Positions 46,205-54,915 of a DNA stretch of 60,389 nucleotides are shown piece after piece. A program made the translations under genes and the position numbers. The notes under the pieces are model-generated. The model was given only the letters and a program-made list of their open reading frames with translations, was not told the DNA's origin and did not search any database. Each line of letters begins with the position of its first letter. Positions within the stretch are counted from its first letter, which is position 1. Source of the DNA: Mesorhizobium sp. M7A.F.Ca.US.006.01.1.1 (GTDB lineage: Bacteria; Pseudomonadota; Alphaproteobacteria; Rhizobiales; Rhizobiaceae); the NCBI RefSeq assembly GCF_003997935.1, contig NZ_RZQL01000009.1, positions 1 to 60,389 on the forward strand. Direction: 5' to 3'.

Positions 46205-46840
46205 CTATTTCGTTGTCGTGTTGAATTCACGGTTTGCCGCATAGTCGATAACGAAGGTGCCCTCGGGCGCGCGAACGCCCTGCTTCACATTTGAGATGGT
46301 CACCGTTGTGGTAAGTCCCTTCTCGTCGGTGAGGCTCCATCTGCGCAGATCGAGCGATTTTCTGTCGAACACCATGGAGATGTTCGAATTGCCGAAAGCC
46401 GATCTGTCGGCCAGCTTGACGGTAACTTGGGCGCCGTCTTCTCTGATGCTTTTGAGGCGACTGCCGGAGAAGTCGACCTTGTTGTCGAGCAGCAGCTTAA
46501 GCGGCGTCTTCGAGAGAGCATGCAGCCGCGACGTCTTCAGTCTCTTGTTATGAACCACCAGGGATTTGCCATCCGCAATCACGCTGATCCCAGATTGGCC
46601 TGCATAGTTGAACCGGATCTTGCCGGGGCGTTGTAGAAAAAACCTGCCACGGGTCCTTTCCGCATTTGGACCCGACTGGACGAAGTCCCCGGACATGGAC
46701 CTTACCGACGAGAAGTGATCGGCAATCGTCTTGGCATCAACCGGCGCGGCGGAGATCGCGGCTGTGGATGCGACATATATTGCGGCGGCGCTGACAACGG
46801 CGAACCAGCAACCCAGCAGTTTTTTGATCCGATAGACCAT
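46205..46840 (-). CDS. LolA-like outer-membrane lipoprotein carrier
   Basis: 211 residues from the ATG at 46840 with ggaggg upstream. Signal peptide (IKKLLGCWFAVVSAAAIYVA, ending AAISAA). Then HFSSVRSMSGDFVQSGPNAE, RGRFFLQRPGKIRFNYAGQS and LVVHNKRLKTSRLHALSKTP, the LolA beta-barrel half-fold. The partner gene 5' of it encodes a lipoprotein with a lipobox. Whether it is the essential LolA or a paralogue is unclear. Confidence 0.85.
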   Translation of the reverse strand: MVYRIKKLLGCWFAVVSAAAIYVASTAAISAAPVDAKTIADHFSSVRSMSGDFVQSGPNAERTRGRFFLQRPGKIRFNYAGQSGISVIADGKSLVVHNKRLKTSRLHALSKTPLKLLLDNKVDFSGSRLKSIREDGAQVTVKLADRSAFGNSNISMVFDRKSLDLRRWSLTDEKGLTTTVTISNVKQGVRAPEGTFVIDYAANREFNTTTK

Positions 46841-46862
46841 TCGCTTATCTCCCTCCGGAGCA

Positions 46863-46890
46863 GGCGCGTGATCGAAAGAGATCACGCGCC
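46863..46890. other. Hairpin between lipoprotein gene and LolA-like gene
   Basis: GGCGCGTGATC (46863-46873) and GATCACGCGCC (46880-46890) form a perfect 11-bp stem with a 6-base loop, just after the upstream stop codon and before the ribosome site. No T run. It may set relative expression of the two genes. Confidence 0.55.
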
Positions 46891-46896
46891 TCGAGG

Positions 46897-47160
46897 TCAG
46901 TAACCCTCCGGGCATCGTGCAACGTAAACCCGGCCATACTGATCGCGATATCTGCACTGGCCGGTTTCGCTGGCGTGCCCGATGACGGCCCCGGCTATTG
47001 CGCCAACCGCACCGCCAACAACCGCCCCTTGCACAGGGTCGCCGGCCACCGCGGCGCCTACGGCCGCACCACCCAAGCCGCCGACGGCAGCGCCTTGTTC
47101 AGTCCGGGAGCACGCCGAGAGCGGAATGAGCAGGCTCAAAATGAGCAGCGTCTTTTTCAT
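46897..47160 (-). CDS. Glycine-zipper lipoprotein (17-kDa-antigen type)
   Basis: 87 residues with aggag before the ATG. Signal and lipobox LIPLSAC (Cys17). A glycine-zipper domain GAAVGGLGGAAVGAAVAGDP, then GAVVGGAVGAIAGAVIG and a C-terminal RYRDQYGRVYVARCPEGY. It would insert in the outer membrane. It is followed by the LolA-like gene on the same strand, separated by a hairpin. Confidence 0.88.
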   Translation of the reverse strand: MKKTLLILSLLIPLSACSRTEQGAAVGGLGGAAVGAAVAGDPVQGAVVGGAVGAIAGAVIGHASETGQCRYRDQYGRVYVARCPEGY

Positions 47161-47276
47161 TGGTTCTCTCCTGGGCTACTATTAGCCAAAGCTTAAATGC
47201 TCAAGAAAGCTTTTCGATCCATCGTAGGTTGCCTGTCATTCAAGCGTCGGCCGGGCAGAGCCGGGTGCCCTCCGGC

Positions 47277-47798
47277 TTAAACGTCCGCAATCGCCAAAAG
47301 CCAGGCCAGGATATCAAGCAACAGGAACAGCAACGCAACCTGCAGCGCCTTCCGCAGCCGCTGGATAATTCGCCAGTTGCCGGCCATGTCCGCCTTGATG
47401 CGAAGGGCAAGCGCGCGGCGCATGTCCGACATCGTCGTCGGCCTGTCGCCGTCGACATATTGGTCAAGCAACTCTTCGGGATCGAAGCGGAATGTGTATT
47501 GGTGGTAGGGCCAAAGCATGAAGACGATCAGCCCGCCGATGCCGAACAGCAGGGCCACCGCAGTCCAGTCCCAAGGCCCAAGCCCGTTGGAAAGGGCTGC
47601 ACCGCCAAGCAATGAGTTTGCGAATGCGGTGGCGAAGACGAGGCTGCCGGCGCGGCTGCTCATGTTCTCCACAAGGGTTTGCTGTTGCGTGAGACCTCTC
47701 ACCGCTTCTTGATAAATGAATGCGAGACGCGGATCGTCGTCGGCAACAGCGCTCGCTGCAATTCTGTTGTTTTCTCTTCCACTAGGATGTTCGGCCAT
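47277..47798 (-). CDS. Membrane protein, SLATT-like
   Basis: 173 residues from the ATG at 47798, with gagg upstream; the longer frame to 48311 overlaps the MFS gene and is rejected. Hydrophilic N-terminus, two central membrane segments (LVFATAFANSLLGGAAL and WTAVALLFGIGGLIVFMLWP), a soluble stretch, and a C-terminal segment (VALLFLLLDILAWLLAI). ENMSSRAGSL before segment one resembles SLATT and Pycsar-type effectors, but this is weak. No nucleotidyltransferase is adjacent, so a defence role is only a speculation. Confidence 0.75.
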   Translation of the reverse strand: MAEHPSGRENNRIAASAVADDDPRLAFIYQEAVRGLTQQQTLVENMSSRAGSLVFATAFANSLLGGAALSNGLGPWDWTAVALLFGIGGLIVFMLWPYHQYTFRFDPEELLDQYVDGDRPTTMSDMRRALALRIKADMAGNWRIIQRLRKALQVALLFLLLDILAWLLAIADV

Positions 47799-47985
47799 AA
47801 GGGTGCCCCTCACTGGTGTGGACAGGGTGCGCGAGGTCGGTCGTCGCTTGGTGCAAACGTTGGCCGTGGACTTCCGCACTCGCACAACGGGGAACGGATG
47901 AAACAGGGGACAGGATCCGCAGCGAACCAAACCGGCCAAGCTGATTGCGTGCCTGGCCAGCAAAGGTTTGGGAAATCGACCCGGA

Positions 47986-49188
47986 CTAAGCCACTTGCAA
48001 CTCCCTGCGCGGCAGTGGCGGGAACGCGATGGCGATGCCGACCGCGCCGAGCCCGATAAGAGCCGAGCCGATGAACAGCCAAGAATAGTTGGCGTAGGCG
48101 TCGAATACCATGCCGCCGGCAAGCGGTCCCAGCGCCATGCCGAGGCTGGACAGCATGGTGGCGGCGCCGAACACGGTGCCGAGGATGCGCTGGCCGAAAT
48201 ATTCGCGCGCCAGCACCGCATAGAGCGGCATGACGCCGCCATAGGTGGCACCGAAGATAACGGCCAGCATGTAGAACTGCTCAAGTCGGCTGATCGAGAG
48301 ATAGGCGGCAATGACGATCGCCTGGATCGCCAGGCCCGCGATCAGCACCGGTTTGACGCCCAGCCGGTCGGCCAGCACGCCGTAGAAGAGCCGGCCGCCG
48401 AGGCCCGCCAGGCCTTCGACACTGTAGATCGAGACAGCTGCCATGGGGGCGACGCCACACAGCATGGCATAGCTGACCATATGGAATATCGGCCCGGAAT
48501 GCGCTGCGCAGCAGGCAAAGAAGGTCAGCCCCAGCACGATGAACTGCGGTGAGCGCAGCGCCTGGCCGACCGTCAGGCCGGCACCTTCGGCAACCGGCGC
48601 GGAGCCGGTATCGGCCACGACGGGCTTCGGCGGCTGGCGCACCAGCAGCACCGCCGGCAACAGCAATACCCAGGCGGTAATGCCGATGTCGAACATGGCG
48701 GTGCGCCAGTCATAGGCCGAAATCAGCCAGCGGGCGAAGGGCGAAATCGTCATCGGCGCCACGCCCATGCCGGCCGAGACCAGCGAGACGGCAAGGCTGC
48801 GGTTGGTGTCGAACCAGCCCGTGGTCAGCGCGATCATCGGCGCGAAAAAGGCGCTTGCCGCGAGACCAACCAGCACGCCGTAGGTTATCTGGAAGCTCAA
48901 CAGCGAACCGGCGCGGCTGGCCAGCACCAGCGCCAACCCAAGCAGAACCGCACCGATCATCACGACGATGCGGGCGCCAAAACGGTCCGATATCGCGCCC
49001 CAGGCGAAGCCGCCAAGGCCCATCACCAGGAAGTTGAGCGTCATGGCGCTCGAAATGCCGGCGCGCGACCAGTTGGTGTCGATCGCTATCGGCTCGAGAA
49101 AGATCGCCAGCGAAAACATCGTCCCGATGGCGACACAGGACATCAGCGCGCCAGCCGCGACGATGACCCAACGATAGGAAAGGCTCAT
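47986..49188 (-). CDS. MFS transporter, oxalate/formate or monocarboxylate type
   Basis: 400 residues from the ATG at 49188 with gggaga upstream. Twelve segments. YRWVIVAAGALMSCVAIGTM, then RAGISSAMTLNFLVMGLGGF, and motif A GAISDRFGARIVVMIGA resemble OFA/monocarboxylate porters. Substrate unknown. It lies next to the Lrp-type regulator on the same strand. Confidence 0.87.
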   Translation of the reverse strand: MSLSYRWVIVAAGALMSCVAIGTMFSLAIFLEPIAIDTNWSRAGISSAMTLNFLVMGLGGFAWGAISDRFGARIVVMIGAVLLGLALVLASRAGSLLSFQITYGVLVGLAASAFFAPMIALTTGWFDTNRSLAVSLVSAGMGVAPMTISPFARWLISAYDWRTAMFDIGITAWVLLLPAVLLVRQPPKPVVADTGSAPVAEGAGLTVGQALRSPQFIVLGLTFFACCAAHSGPIFHMVSYAMLCGVAPMAAVSIYSVEGLAGLGGRLFYGVLADRLGVKPVLIAGLAIQAIVIAAYLSISRLEQFYMLAVIFGATYGGVMPLYAVLAREYFGQRILGTVFGAATMLSSLGMALGPLAGGMVFDAYANYSWLFIGSALIGLGAVGIAIAFPPLPRRELQVA

Positions 49189-49314
49189 TCAAATCTCCCA
49201 TGCCAGAGGGCAGCGCTCAGCGCTGCTTGCATCCGAAGGACGCCGGCACCGAGGCCGATCCTACAATCCGGTTGCATTTTTTATCCAGTTTGAAAGGGCG
49301 CCGTTTTCGGTAGA

Positions 49315-49788
49315 TCAGATCGGCAGTTCCGACGTGTATTTGATCGTCTGGCTGGGGACGTCTGTCTTGACGTTCTGCACGCCCTTGATGCGGCTCAAAT
49401 GCTCCGACTGGAAACGGCGGTAATCGTCGATGCCGCCCGCCACGACGCGCACCATGGCGTCGCAATCGCCGAGCATCAAATAGCACTCCATCACCTGCGG
49501 AAGCTTGGCGACTTCGGTGGCGAAATGCTCGATCGTGTCCTCGTCCTGCGTCTTCAGCCAGATGCGGGTGAAGAAGGTCAGACCCTTGCCGATACTGGCC
49601 GGGTTGAGCACGGCGACGTAGCGGTCGATGACACCGGCCTCCTCCAGCAACTTCACGCGACGCAGGCAAGGCGATGGCGACAGCCCGACCTCATTGGCCA
49701 GATCGTTGTTGGCCATGCGGCCGTCGCGCTGCAGCGCCCGCAGTATCCGCTTGTCGATCTCATCAAGTTTCATGGCTTCGGATTCCAT
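49315..49788 (-). CDS. Lrp/AsnC-family transcriptional regulator
   Basis: 157 residues (or 152 from the ATG at 49773). The HTH is LDEIDKRILRALQRDGRMAN, then LANEVGLSPSPCLRRVKLLE, and the RAM domain has VMECYLMLGDCDAMVRVVAG. It is divergent from azlCD and probably controls this amino-acid export pair. A palindrome lies between them. Confidence 0.92.
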   Translation of the reverse strand: MESEAMKLDEIDKRILRALQRDGRMANNDLANEVGLSPSPCLRRVKLLEEAGVIDRYVAVLNPASIGKGLTFFTRIWLKTQDEDTIEHFATEVAKLPQVMECYLMLGDCDAMVRVVAGGIDDYRRFQSEHLSRIKGVQNVKTDVPSQTIKYTSELPI

Positions 49789-49803
49789 CTATTTATAACT
49801 TCG

Positions 49804-49818
49804 TGGCATCTGATGCCA
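49804..49818. promoter_or_regulatory. Lrp operator candidate
   Basis: TGGCATC (49804-49810), t, GATGCCA (49812-49818): a perfect 15-bp palindrome 15 bp upstream of the Lrp start and inside the azlC promoter region. Confidence 0.55.
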
Positions 49819-49946
49819 AATTCTGATGAAATACAACAATCTTCGCAACCAAATTGTGAGCCGGTGCCGCTATGTTTGCGGCCGACATCACGGGAGTCCA
49901 GACGCAACCCGGAAGCGGCGGCCGCGAGGCGCGCCAGTGGAGACAC

Positions 49947-50681
49947 ATGAGCATTTCACAGGCAGTCGAGGCGATGGCAGATGGTTCGAAATCCGAATTC
50001 CGCCGTGGCGTGGCGTCCTGCGCGCCGGTGCTGTTCGGCACCATCCCCTATGCGCTGGTGCTTGGCGCCCAGGCCACGCAGAAAGGCTTGAGCACGGTTG
50101 AACTGTCCATGATGACAGGGCTGAACTTCGCCGGCGGCTCGGAATTCGCGGCCATCCAATTGTGGACGTCGCCGCCGCACATCGTGCTCATCGTCGCCAT
50201 CACCTTCCTGGTCAACAGCCGCCATCTGCTGATGGGAGCGGCCCTGGCGCCATTCCTGCGCGACCTGCCACGGCGCAAGGTGTTTCCGGCGCTTTTCCTT
50301 ATGTGCGATGAAAGCTGGGCGCTGGGCCTGGCCGATGCCAAACAGCGGGCCGCCGCCGGCATCACGCCGGCCTTCAGCCCGCGCTACTATATGGGCGCGG
50401 CGCTGGCGATGTATCTCACCTGGGTGGCCTTCACCACGCTCGGTGCCGTGCTCGGCCCGATGCTCGGCGACGTCGGGACCTATGGTTTCGACATGGCCTT
50501 CCCGGCTGTCTTCCTGGTGCTGATGCGCGGCATGTGGACAGGCATTGCGGCGGCGCGGCCCTGGCTGGGCAGCCTGGTCGTTGCAGCACTGTTCTATCTC
50601 TTCGTTCCCGGTGCCTGGTATGTCGCCGCGGGCGCCATGTCGGGACTGGTCGCGGCCTGGCTGATGGCGGGTGATGCATGA
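49947..50681 (+). CDS. azlC: AzlC-family branched-chain amino-acid exporter, large subunit
   Basis: 244 residues from the ATG at 49947 with ggagac upstream. GVASCAPVLFGTIPYALVLG, then NFAGGSEFAAIQLW and FLVNSRHLLMGAALAPFLRD are AzlC signatures. It forms a complex with AzlD to export valine and other branched-chain amino acids. The frame overlaps azlD by four bases (ATGA). Confidence 0.93.
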   Translation: MSISQAVEAMADGSKSEFRRGVASCAPVLFGTIPYALVLGAQATQKGLSTVELSMMTGLNFAGGSEFAAIQLWTSPPHIVLIVAITFLVNSRHLLMGAALAPFLRDLPRRKVFPALFLMCDESWALGLADAKQRAAAGITPAFSPRYYMGAALAMYLTWVAFTTLGAVLGPMLGDVGTYGFDMAFPAVFLVLMRGMWTGIAAARPWLGSLVVAALFYLFVPGAWYVAAGAMSGLVAAWLMAGDA

Positions 50682-50977
50682 TTGATGCCGTGACCCTTCT
50701 CACCATCGTGCTGATGGCCGGCGTCACTTATTTCACGCGCATCGGCGGCTATGTCGTGCTGCGCAACCGCACGCTCAGCGCCCGTGCCACGGCGGTGATG
50801 GAAGCGGCGCCCGGCTGCGTGCTGATCTCTGTCATCGCGCCCGCCTTTGTCTCGAGCAATCCGGCCGACCTTCTGGCGCTGGCCATTACCTTGATCGCAG
50901 CCACGCGATTTTCCATGCTGCCGACTGTGCTGATCGGGGTCGCTTCGGCGGGGTTGCTCAGGCATTTCATTGGCTAG
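50678..50977 (+). CDS. azlD: AzlD-family exporter, small subunit
   Basis: 99 residues, three or four membrane segments, beginning MIDAVTLLTIVLMAGVTYFT and RIGGYVVL, as in AzlD. Its ATG overlaps the azlC stop, implying coupled translation of the two subunits. A two-way terminator follows. Confidence 0.93.
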   Translation: MIDAVTLLTIVLMAGVTYFTRIGGYVVLRNRTLSARATAVMEAAPGCVLISVIAPAFVSSNPADLLALAITLIAATRFSMLPTVLIGVASAGLLRHFIG

Positions 50978-50983
50978 AACGCA

Positions 50984-51009
50984 AAAGGCAGGCGCGCACG
51001 CCTGCCTTT
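50984..51009. terminator. Two-way intrinsic terminator
   Basis: AAAGGCAGGCG (50984-50994) and CGCCTGCCTTT (50999-51009) around a 4-base loop, between the convergent azlD and azoR genes. Confidence 0.85.
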
Positions 51010-51032
51010 CGATGCGGACAAATTTCGGCTCG

Positions 51033-51668
51033 TTACGCCGCAGCCGCGACACCCTGGCTGGCGGCCACCACGGCATCGACCTTGGCGGTCGCCTTGGCGA
51101 GCGCTGCGGTCACCGCGTCAGGGCCCATGCCGACGCCTTCGATGCGGATGACATCGACATCGGTCATGCCGAGGAAGCCGAGCACGCCGCGCAGGTAGGG
51201 AATGGCGTGATCGAACTGAACGGCAGCGCCTTCCGAATAGATGCCGCCCGAAGCCAGCACGATATAGACCTTCTTGCCGGTGACGAGGCCCTTGGGGCCG
51301 TTCTCGCCATAGGCAAAGCTCTTGCCGGAACGGGAGATGTGGTCGACCCAGGATTTCAGCGTCGAGGAAATGTTGAAGTTGATGAAGCCTGTGGCCAGGA
51401 TCACCGTGTCGGCGGCAAACAGCTCGTCGAGTACAACATCGGAGACGCCGACGACTTCAGCCTGGCGCGGGGTGCGCGCTTCGGCTGGGGTATAGATGCC
51501 CGTCGCATAGTCGGCATCGATATGCGGCAACGGATTGGCGACGAGGTCGCGCACGACAAGCGTGTTCGACGGATCGGCCGCAACGAGCTTTTCGGCGAAT
51601 TCGGTGGCGATGCGTGTCGAATGCGAGGCCGCGCCGCGCGGGCTTGAGGTGACAAGAAGAATGGACAT
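51033..51668 (-). CDS. azoR: FMN-dependent NADH azoreductase/quinone reductase
   Basis: 211 residues from the ATG at 51668 with ggagag upstream. SSPRGAASHSTRIATEFAEK, then ATGFINFNISSTLKSWVDHI, SRSGKSFAYGENGPKGLVTG and VYIVLASGGIYSEG are AzoR motifs. The flavodoxin-like enzyme reduces quinones and azo compounds with NADH and guards against thiol stress. The divergent LysR gene is probably its regulator. Confidence 0.95.
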   Translation of the reverse strand: MSILLVTSSPRGAASHSTRIATEFAEKLVAADPSNTLVVRDLVANPLPHIDADYATGIYTPAEARTPRQAEVVGVSDVVLDELFAADTVILATGFINFNISSTLKSWVDHISRSGKSFAYGENGPKGLVTGKKVYIVLASGGIYSEGAAVQFDHAIPYLRGVLGFLGMTDVDVIRIEGVGMGPDAVTAALAKATAKVDAVVAASQGVAAAA

Positions 51669-51716
51669 TTTGGGCTCTCCAGCGGTTGAAATGATTTGTC
51701 CCGCCAGATATGGGGC

Positions 51717-51773
51717 TATCGATCCATTCGATAAACTGGTATATTTTCTATACGATCCATCCATTAAATGGAT
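51717..51773. promoter_or_regulatory. Two inverted repeats between azoR and LysR genes
   Basis: TATCGA-N5-TCGATA at 51717-51733 is of LysR-box form. ATCCATT-a-AATGGAT at 51759-51773 overlaps the LysR start codon. Between them the region is AT-rich. Confidence 0.55.
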
Positions 51774-52736
51774 ATGATGATGCAGCCCAATCCGACGCTC
51801 GATCAACTTCAGATCTTTGTGACGGTCGCTGATGCCGGCAGCTTCTCGGCCGCCGGCCGCAAGCTCAACAGGGCACAGTCCGTGATCAGCTACGGCATCG
51901 CCAATCTCGAGGCGCAGCTTGGGTTGAAACTGTTCGAGCGCGAGGGCACGCGCGAGCCGCAATTGACGGAGATCGGCCGGGCGATGCTGGAGGATGCGCG
52001 GCGCATGATCGGCGTGCTGCAGCGCATCCGCTCGCGCGTCGACGGCCATCATCAGGGGCTTGAGGCTGAAGTCGCACTGTCGGTCGATTCAGCGTTGCCG
52101 TCGCCGGTGCTGGTGCGGGTGCTGAAGGCGTTCGAGGCGCAGTTTCCGACCGTGATGCTGCGGCTACATATCGGCACGCTCGGCCTGATCCCCGACCATG
52201 TCGTCAGCGGCCAGGCCGACCTTGGCATTGGTGGCCTGCTGGGCGAGGTCAACGTGCATCTTGTGCGCATCGGCGTCATGTCGATCGTGCTGGCCGCCGC
52301 ACCCAGCCACCCGCTGGCCTTGCTGCCGAAGCCGGTGGCGATCGAGGATGCGCGCGAACACACGCAGCTTGTCGTTACCGACCAGTCGGAGCGCACCAAG
52401 GGACGCGATTTCGGCGTCTTCGCCTACCGCACCTGGCGGCTGACGGATGTGCGCACCAAGCATATGCTGATGCGCGAGGGGCTGGGCTGGGGCGGGCTGC
52501 CGCGCTGGCTGATATCAGACGACCTGGCGAGTGGCCGGCTGGTCGAAATCGACCTCGAATCCTTCAGGGAGGTGAGCTCGCCGCTGTTTGCCATGCATCG
52601 CAACGATCGCAGCCCGAAGCCGGCGGCGGCCTGGCTCATCGACCAGTTCAAGCGCCAGCTCGGCTGCTTCAACGAGTTCGAGCCGGGCGAGGTGCCTGAT
52701 GAGGAGCACGAGACAGTCCATCGATCAGCGCCATGA
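51768..52736 (+). CDS. LysR-family transcriptional regulator
   Basis: 322 residues. HTH LDQLQIFVTVADAGSFSAAG, then LNRAQSVISYGIANLEAQLG. The effector domain is near residues 95-295. It is divergent from azoR, so it probably senses quinones or electrophiles. Its 3' end overlaps the convergent TetR gene by 68 bp. No clear ribosome site before the ATG at 51768; the next ATGs at 51774 and 51777 are also possible. Confidence 0.9.
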   Translation: MDMMMQPNPTLDQLQIFVTVADAGSFSAAGRKLNRAQSVISYGIANLEAQLGLKLFEREGTREPQLTEIGRAMLEDARRMIGVLQRIRSRVDGHHQGLEAEVALSVDSALPSPVLVRVLKAFEAQFPTVMLRLHIGTLGLIPDHVVSGQADLGIGGLLGEVNVHLVRIGVMSIVLAAAPSHPLALLPKPVAIEDAREHTQLVVTDQSERTKGRDFGVFAYRTWRLTDVRTKHMLMREGLGWGGLPRWLISDDLASGRLVEIDLESFREVSSPLFAMHRNDRSPKPAAAWLIDQFKRQLGCFNEFEPGEVPDEEHETVHRSAP

Positions 52737-53295
52737 GCACGGCGCGGTAATCTTGCGCCGAGGCGCCGGCCTCGATGGCCAGGGCGGCACGGTCGAAGGC
52801 GGAGCCGAGCAGCGCGGTCAGCGCGTCGGCCGGCAACCTCGTCATCGTTTGCGCCCGCATGGCCGCGACCAGCCCCTCTCGCAGCGAGCGATTGCCGTGG
52901 CGATTGTCGATCGCGTCCATGGCGGCACGGCCAAGCACGGCCGGGCCGTCGAGCAGCAGCAGCCGCGTGCGGCCCGGTGCGCGCATGGCGGCGAGATAGG
53001 CGTCGGAGCCGGCAATCAGCGCGTCGTGGGCAAACAGCGATGGCGGCGAGGCGCGCTCGATCTCCTCGGCGACCGCTGCCGCCTCCTGCTCGACCACGGC
53101 GGCAAACAGCGCCTGCTTGTCGGCGAAGTGATGATAGAGCGCGCCGCGCGTCACGCCGGCGACGGCGACGATCTCTGGCGTGCCGGTCTCGGCATAGGAT
53201 TTTTCGGTGAACAGCTTTCGCGCCGCGGCAATCAGGACGGCGCGCGTCGCTTCGGTGCGATCACGGTTGGAACGACGCGCGGAATCGTGTTGCAT
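52669..53295 (-). CDS. TetR-family transcriptional regulator
   Basis: 208 residues. The HTH is VLIAAARKLFTEKSYAETGT, then AGVTRGALYHHFADKQALFA. A Pro/Arg-rich tail follows. It is divergent from the VOC-family gene. The first operator copy abuts its start codon, so the protein probably represses both itself and the VOC gene. Confidence 0.92.
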   Translation of the reverse strand: MQHDSARRSNRDRTEATRAVLIAAARKLFTEKSYAETGTPEIVAVAGVTRGALYHHFADKQALFAAVVEQEAAAVAEEIERASPPSLFAHDALIAGSDAYLAAMRAPGRTRLLLLDGPAVLGRAAMDAIDNRHGNRSLREGLVAAMRAQTMTRLPADALTALLGSAFDRAALAIEAGASAQDYRAVLMALIDGLSRAPHQAPRPARTR

Positions 53296-53340
53296 ACATG
53301 CAGCCTGTATGTTAATTCGGTTTACATGCAGACTGTATGT
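53296..53340. promoter_or_regulatory. Tandem TetR operators
   Basis: ACATGCAG-c-CTGTATGT at 53296-53312 and ACATGCAG-a-CTGTATGT at 53324-53340, 28 bp apart, each followed by taatt. Both arms are alike except one position. Confidence 0.75.
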
Positions 53341-53362
53341 TAATTGACGGGAGAAGGAAAGG

Positions 53363-53788
53363 ATGAAGACGACGAGCTATTACCCGGTGCTGATGACCGG
53401 CGACGTCGCCGGCACGACAGCTTTTTATGTGAAGCATTTCCGCTTCCAGCCGCTGTTCGAAAGCGACTGGTATGTGCATCTGCAATCGGTGGAGGACAGA
53501 AGAGTCAATCTCGGCATCGTCCAGGGCGACCATGAGACAATCCCGGAAGAGGGGCGGGGCCGCACTTCGGGCCTGCTGATCAGTTTCGAGGTTCGCGACC
53601 CGGACGCCGTCTATGAGCGGGTCGTCACCGCCGGCCTGCCGATCCTGCGCTCTCTGCGCGACGAACCCTTCGGCCAGCGCCATTTCATCACCAAGGACCC
53701 CAATGGCGTGCTGATCGACGTCATCAAGCCGATCCCGCCGAGCGAGGCGTTTCTGGCGCAGTATACGGAAGGGGTGGCGGGAGCCTGA
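53363..53788 (+). CDS. VOC-superfamily (glyoxalase-fold) protein
   Basis: 141 residues with aaggaaagg before the ATG. Paired beta-alpha-beta-beta-beta modules: [20 protein letters not shown] and [20 protein letters not shown], ending [16 protein letters not shown]. The family includes glyoxalases and resistance proteins; the ligand is unknown. Control by TetR is inferred. It ends 9 bp from the convergent protease gene. Confidence 0.9.
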   Translation: MKTTSYYPVLMTGDVAGTTAFYVKHFRFQPLFESDWYVHLQSVEDRRVNLGIVQGDHETIPEEGRGRTSGLLISFEVRDPDAVYERVVTAGLPILRSLRDEPFGQRHFITKDPNGVLIDVIKPIPPSEAFLAQYTEGVAGA

Positions 53789-53797
53789 GCGCCCGCC

Positions 53798-54748
53798 TCA
53801 ACTGGCCCTTGCCACCGGCGTCACCGTCACCTGGCTGACGCCGGTGCGGCGCACGACGGTGCACAGCGTCTCGCGGCCGATGCGTTCGGCGTCGAGGATG
53901 CGCACGAGGTCGTCGACGCCGGTGACGGGACGGCCGTCGATGGCGGCGATGATGTCGCCTTCTTTCAGGCCGGCCTTGGCCGCCGGGCCGTCCTTCTCGA
54001 CGCTGCGCAGGCGAACCGCCGTGCTGGTCGAGACTTGCGACAACAAGGCGGCGCGGCGCGGCAAACTGGCGGTGTCGGCCGAGACGCCGATGAAGGCGCG
54101 GCGGACACGGCCGAACCGGATGATCTCCGAAATGACGAAATTGGCGGTGTTGGAGGCAACCGCGAAGGCGATGCCTTGCGCGCCATGGATCATGGCGGTG
54201 TTGACGCCGATGACCTCGCCGGCCGACGACACCAGCGGCCCGCCGGAATTGCCGGGGTTGAGCGCTGCGTCGGTCTGGATGACGTCATCGATCAGCCGGC
54301 CGGTCGAGGCGCGCATGGAGCGGCCAAGCGCCGAGACGACGCCGGAGGTGACGGTCCATTCGAAGCCGAGCGGATTGCCGATGGCGATGGCGATCTGGCC
54401 GCGCCGCAGCCGCTTGGAATCAGCGAGCGGTGCGATATCGGCAAAGCTTCCGTCGGCGCGCACCAGCGCGATGTCGGTGTCGGGGTCTCGGCCAAGCACG
54501 CGGCCTTCGCGGGAGGCGCCGTCCGGCATCGAGACACGCACTGTCCTGGCATCACCGACGACGTGGAAGTTGGTGACGACCAGCCCGTCCGGCGCGATGA
54601 CGAAGCCGGAGCCATGGCCGCCCTGACCGCCGACGCGCTCGATGCGGCAGACAGCCGGGCCGATGCGGTCGACGGCATCGGCGACCGTCGTCGAATAGGC
54701 GTCGAGCAATATATCGTCAGGTTCGAATTTGGCTGCGGCGAGGGCCAT
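53798..54748 (-). CDS. HtrA-like S1C serine protease with PDZ domain, no signal peptide
   Basis: 316 residues with ggag before the ATG at 54748. Triad His62 (VVTNFHVVGD), Asp92 (DTDIALV), Ser168 (NPGNSGGPLV) all present. The C-terminal PDZ domain is seen in AVRLRSVEKDGPAAKAGLKE, then GDIIAAIDGRPVTG. DegP-family proteases usually have a signal or membrane anchor; this one starts MALAAAKFEPDDILLDAYST, without one, so it may be cytosolic. It is head to head with a second HtrA-like gene whose triad is lost. Confidence 0.9.
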   Translation of the reverse strand: MALAAAKFEPDDILLDAYSTTVADAVDRIGPAVCRIERVGGQGGHGSGFVIAPDGLVVTNFHVVGDARTVRVSMPDGASREGRVLGRDPDTDIALVRADGSFADIAPLADSKRLRRGQIAIAIGNPLGFEWTVTSGVVSALGRSMRASTGRLIDDVIQTDAALNPGNSGGPLVSSAGEVIGVNTAMIHGAQGIAFAVASNTANFVISEIIRFGRVRRAFIGVSADTASLPRRAALLSQVSTSTAVRLRSVEKDGPAAKAGLKEGDIIAAIDGRPVTGVDDLVRILDAERIGRETLCTVVRRTGVSQVTVTPVARAS

Positions 54749-54915
54749 GGAAGGGCTCCGTGTTTTCGGGCGAAAGGATGACTATATGTGCGGAGCGGGC
54801 CGAACCATCGCGACCTGACCAGATGGCCAGTCAAACCAGCAACTAGCCGTCAGGCGAGTACCTCCGGGCGCGCTGTCGAGCGATATCTGGGGCAGAGAAA
54901 ACCCAGGAGATATTC

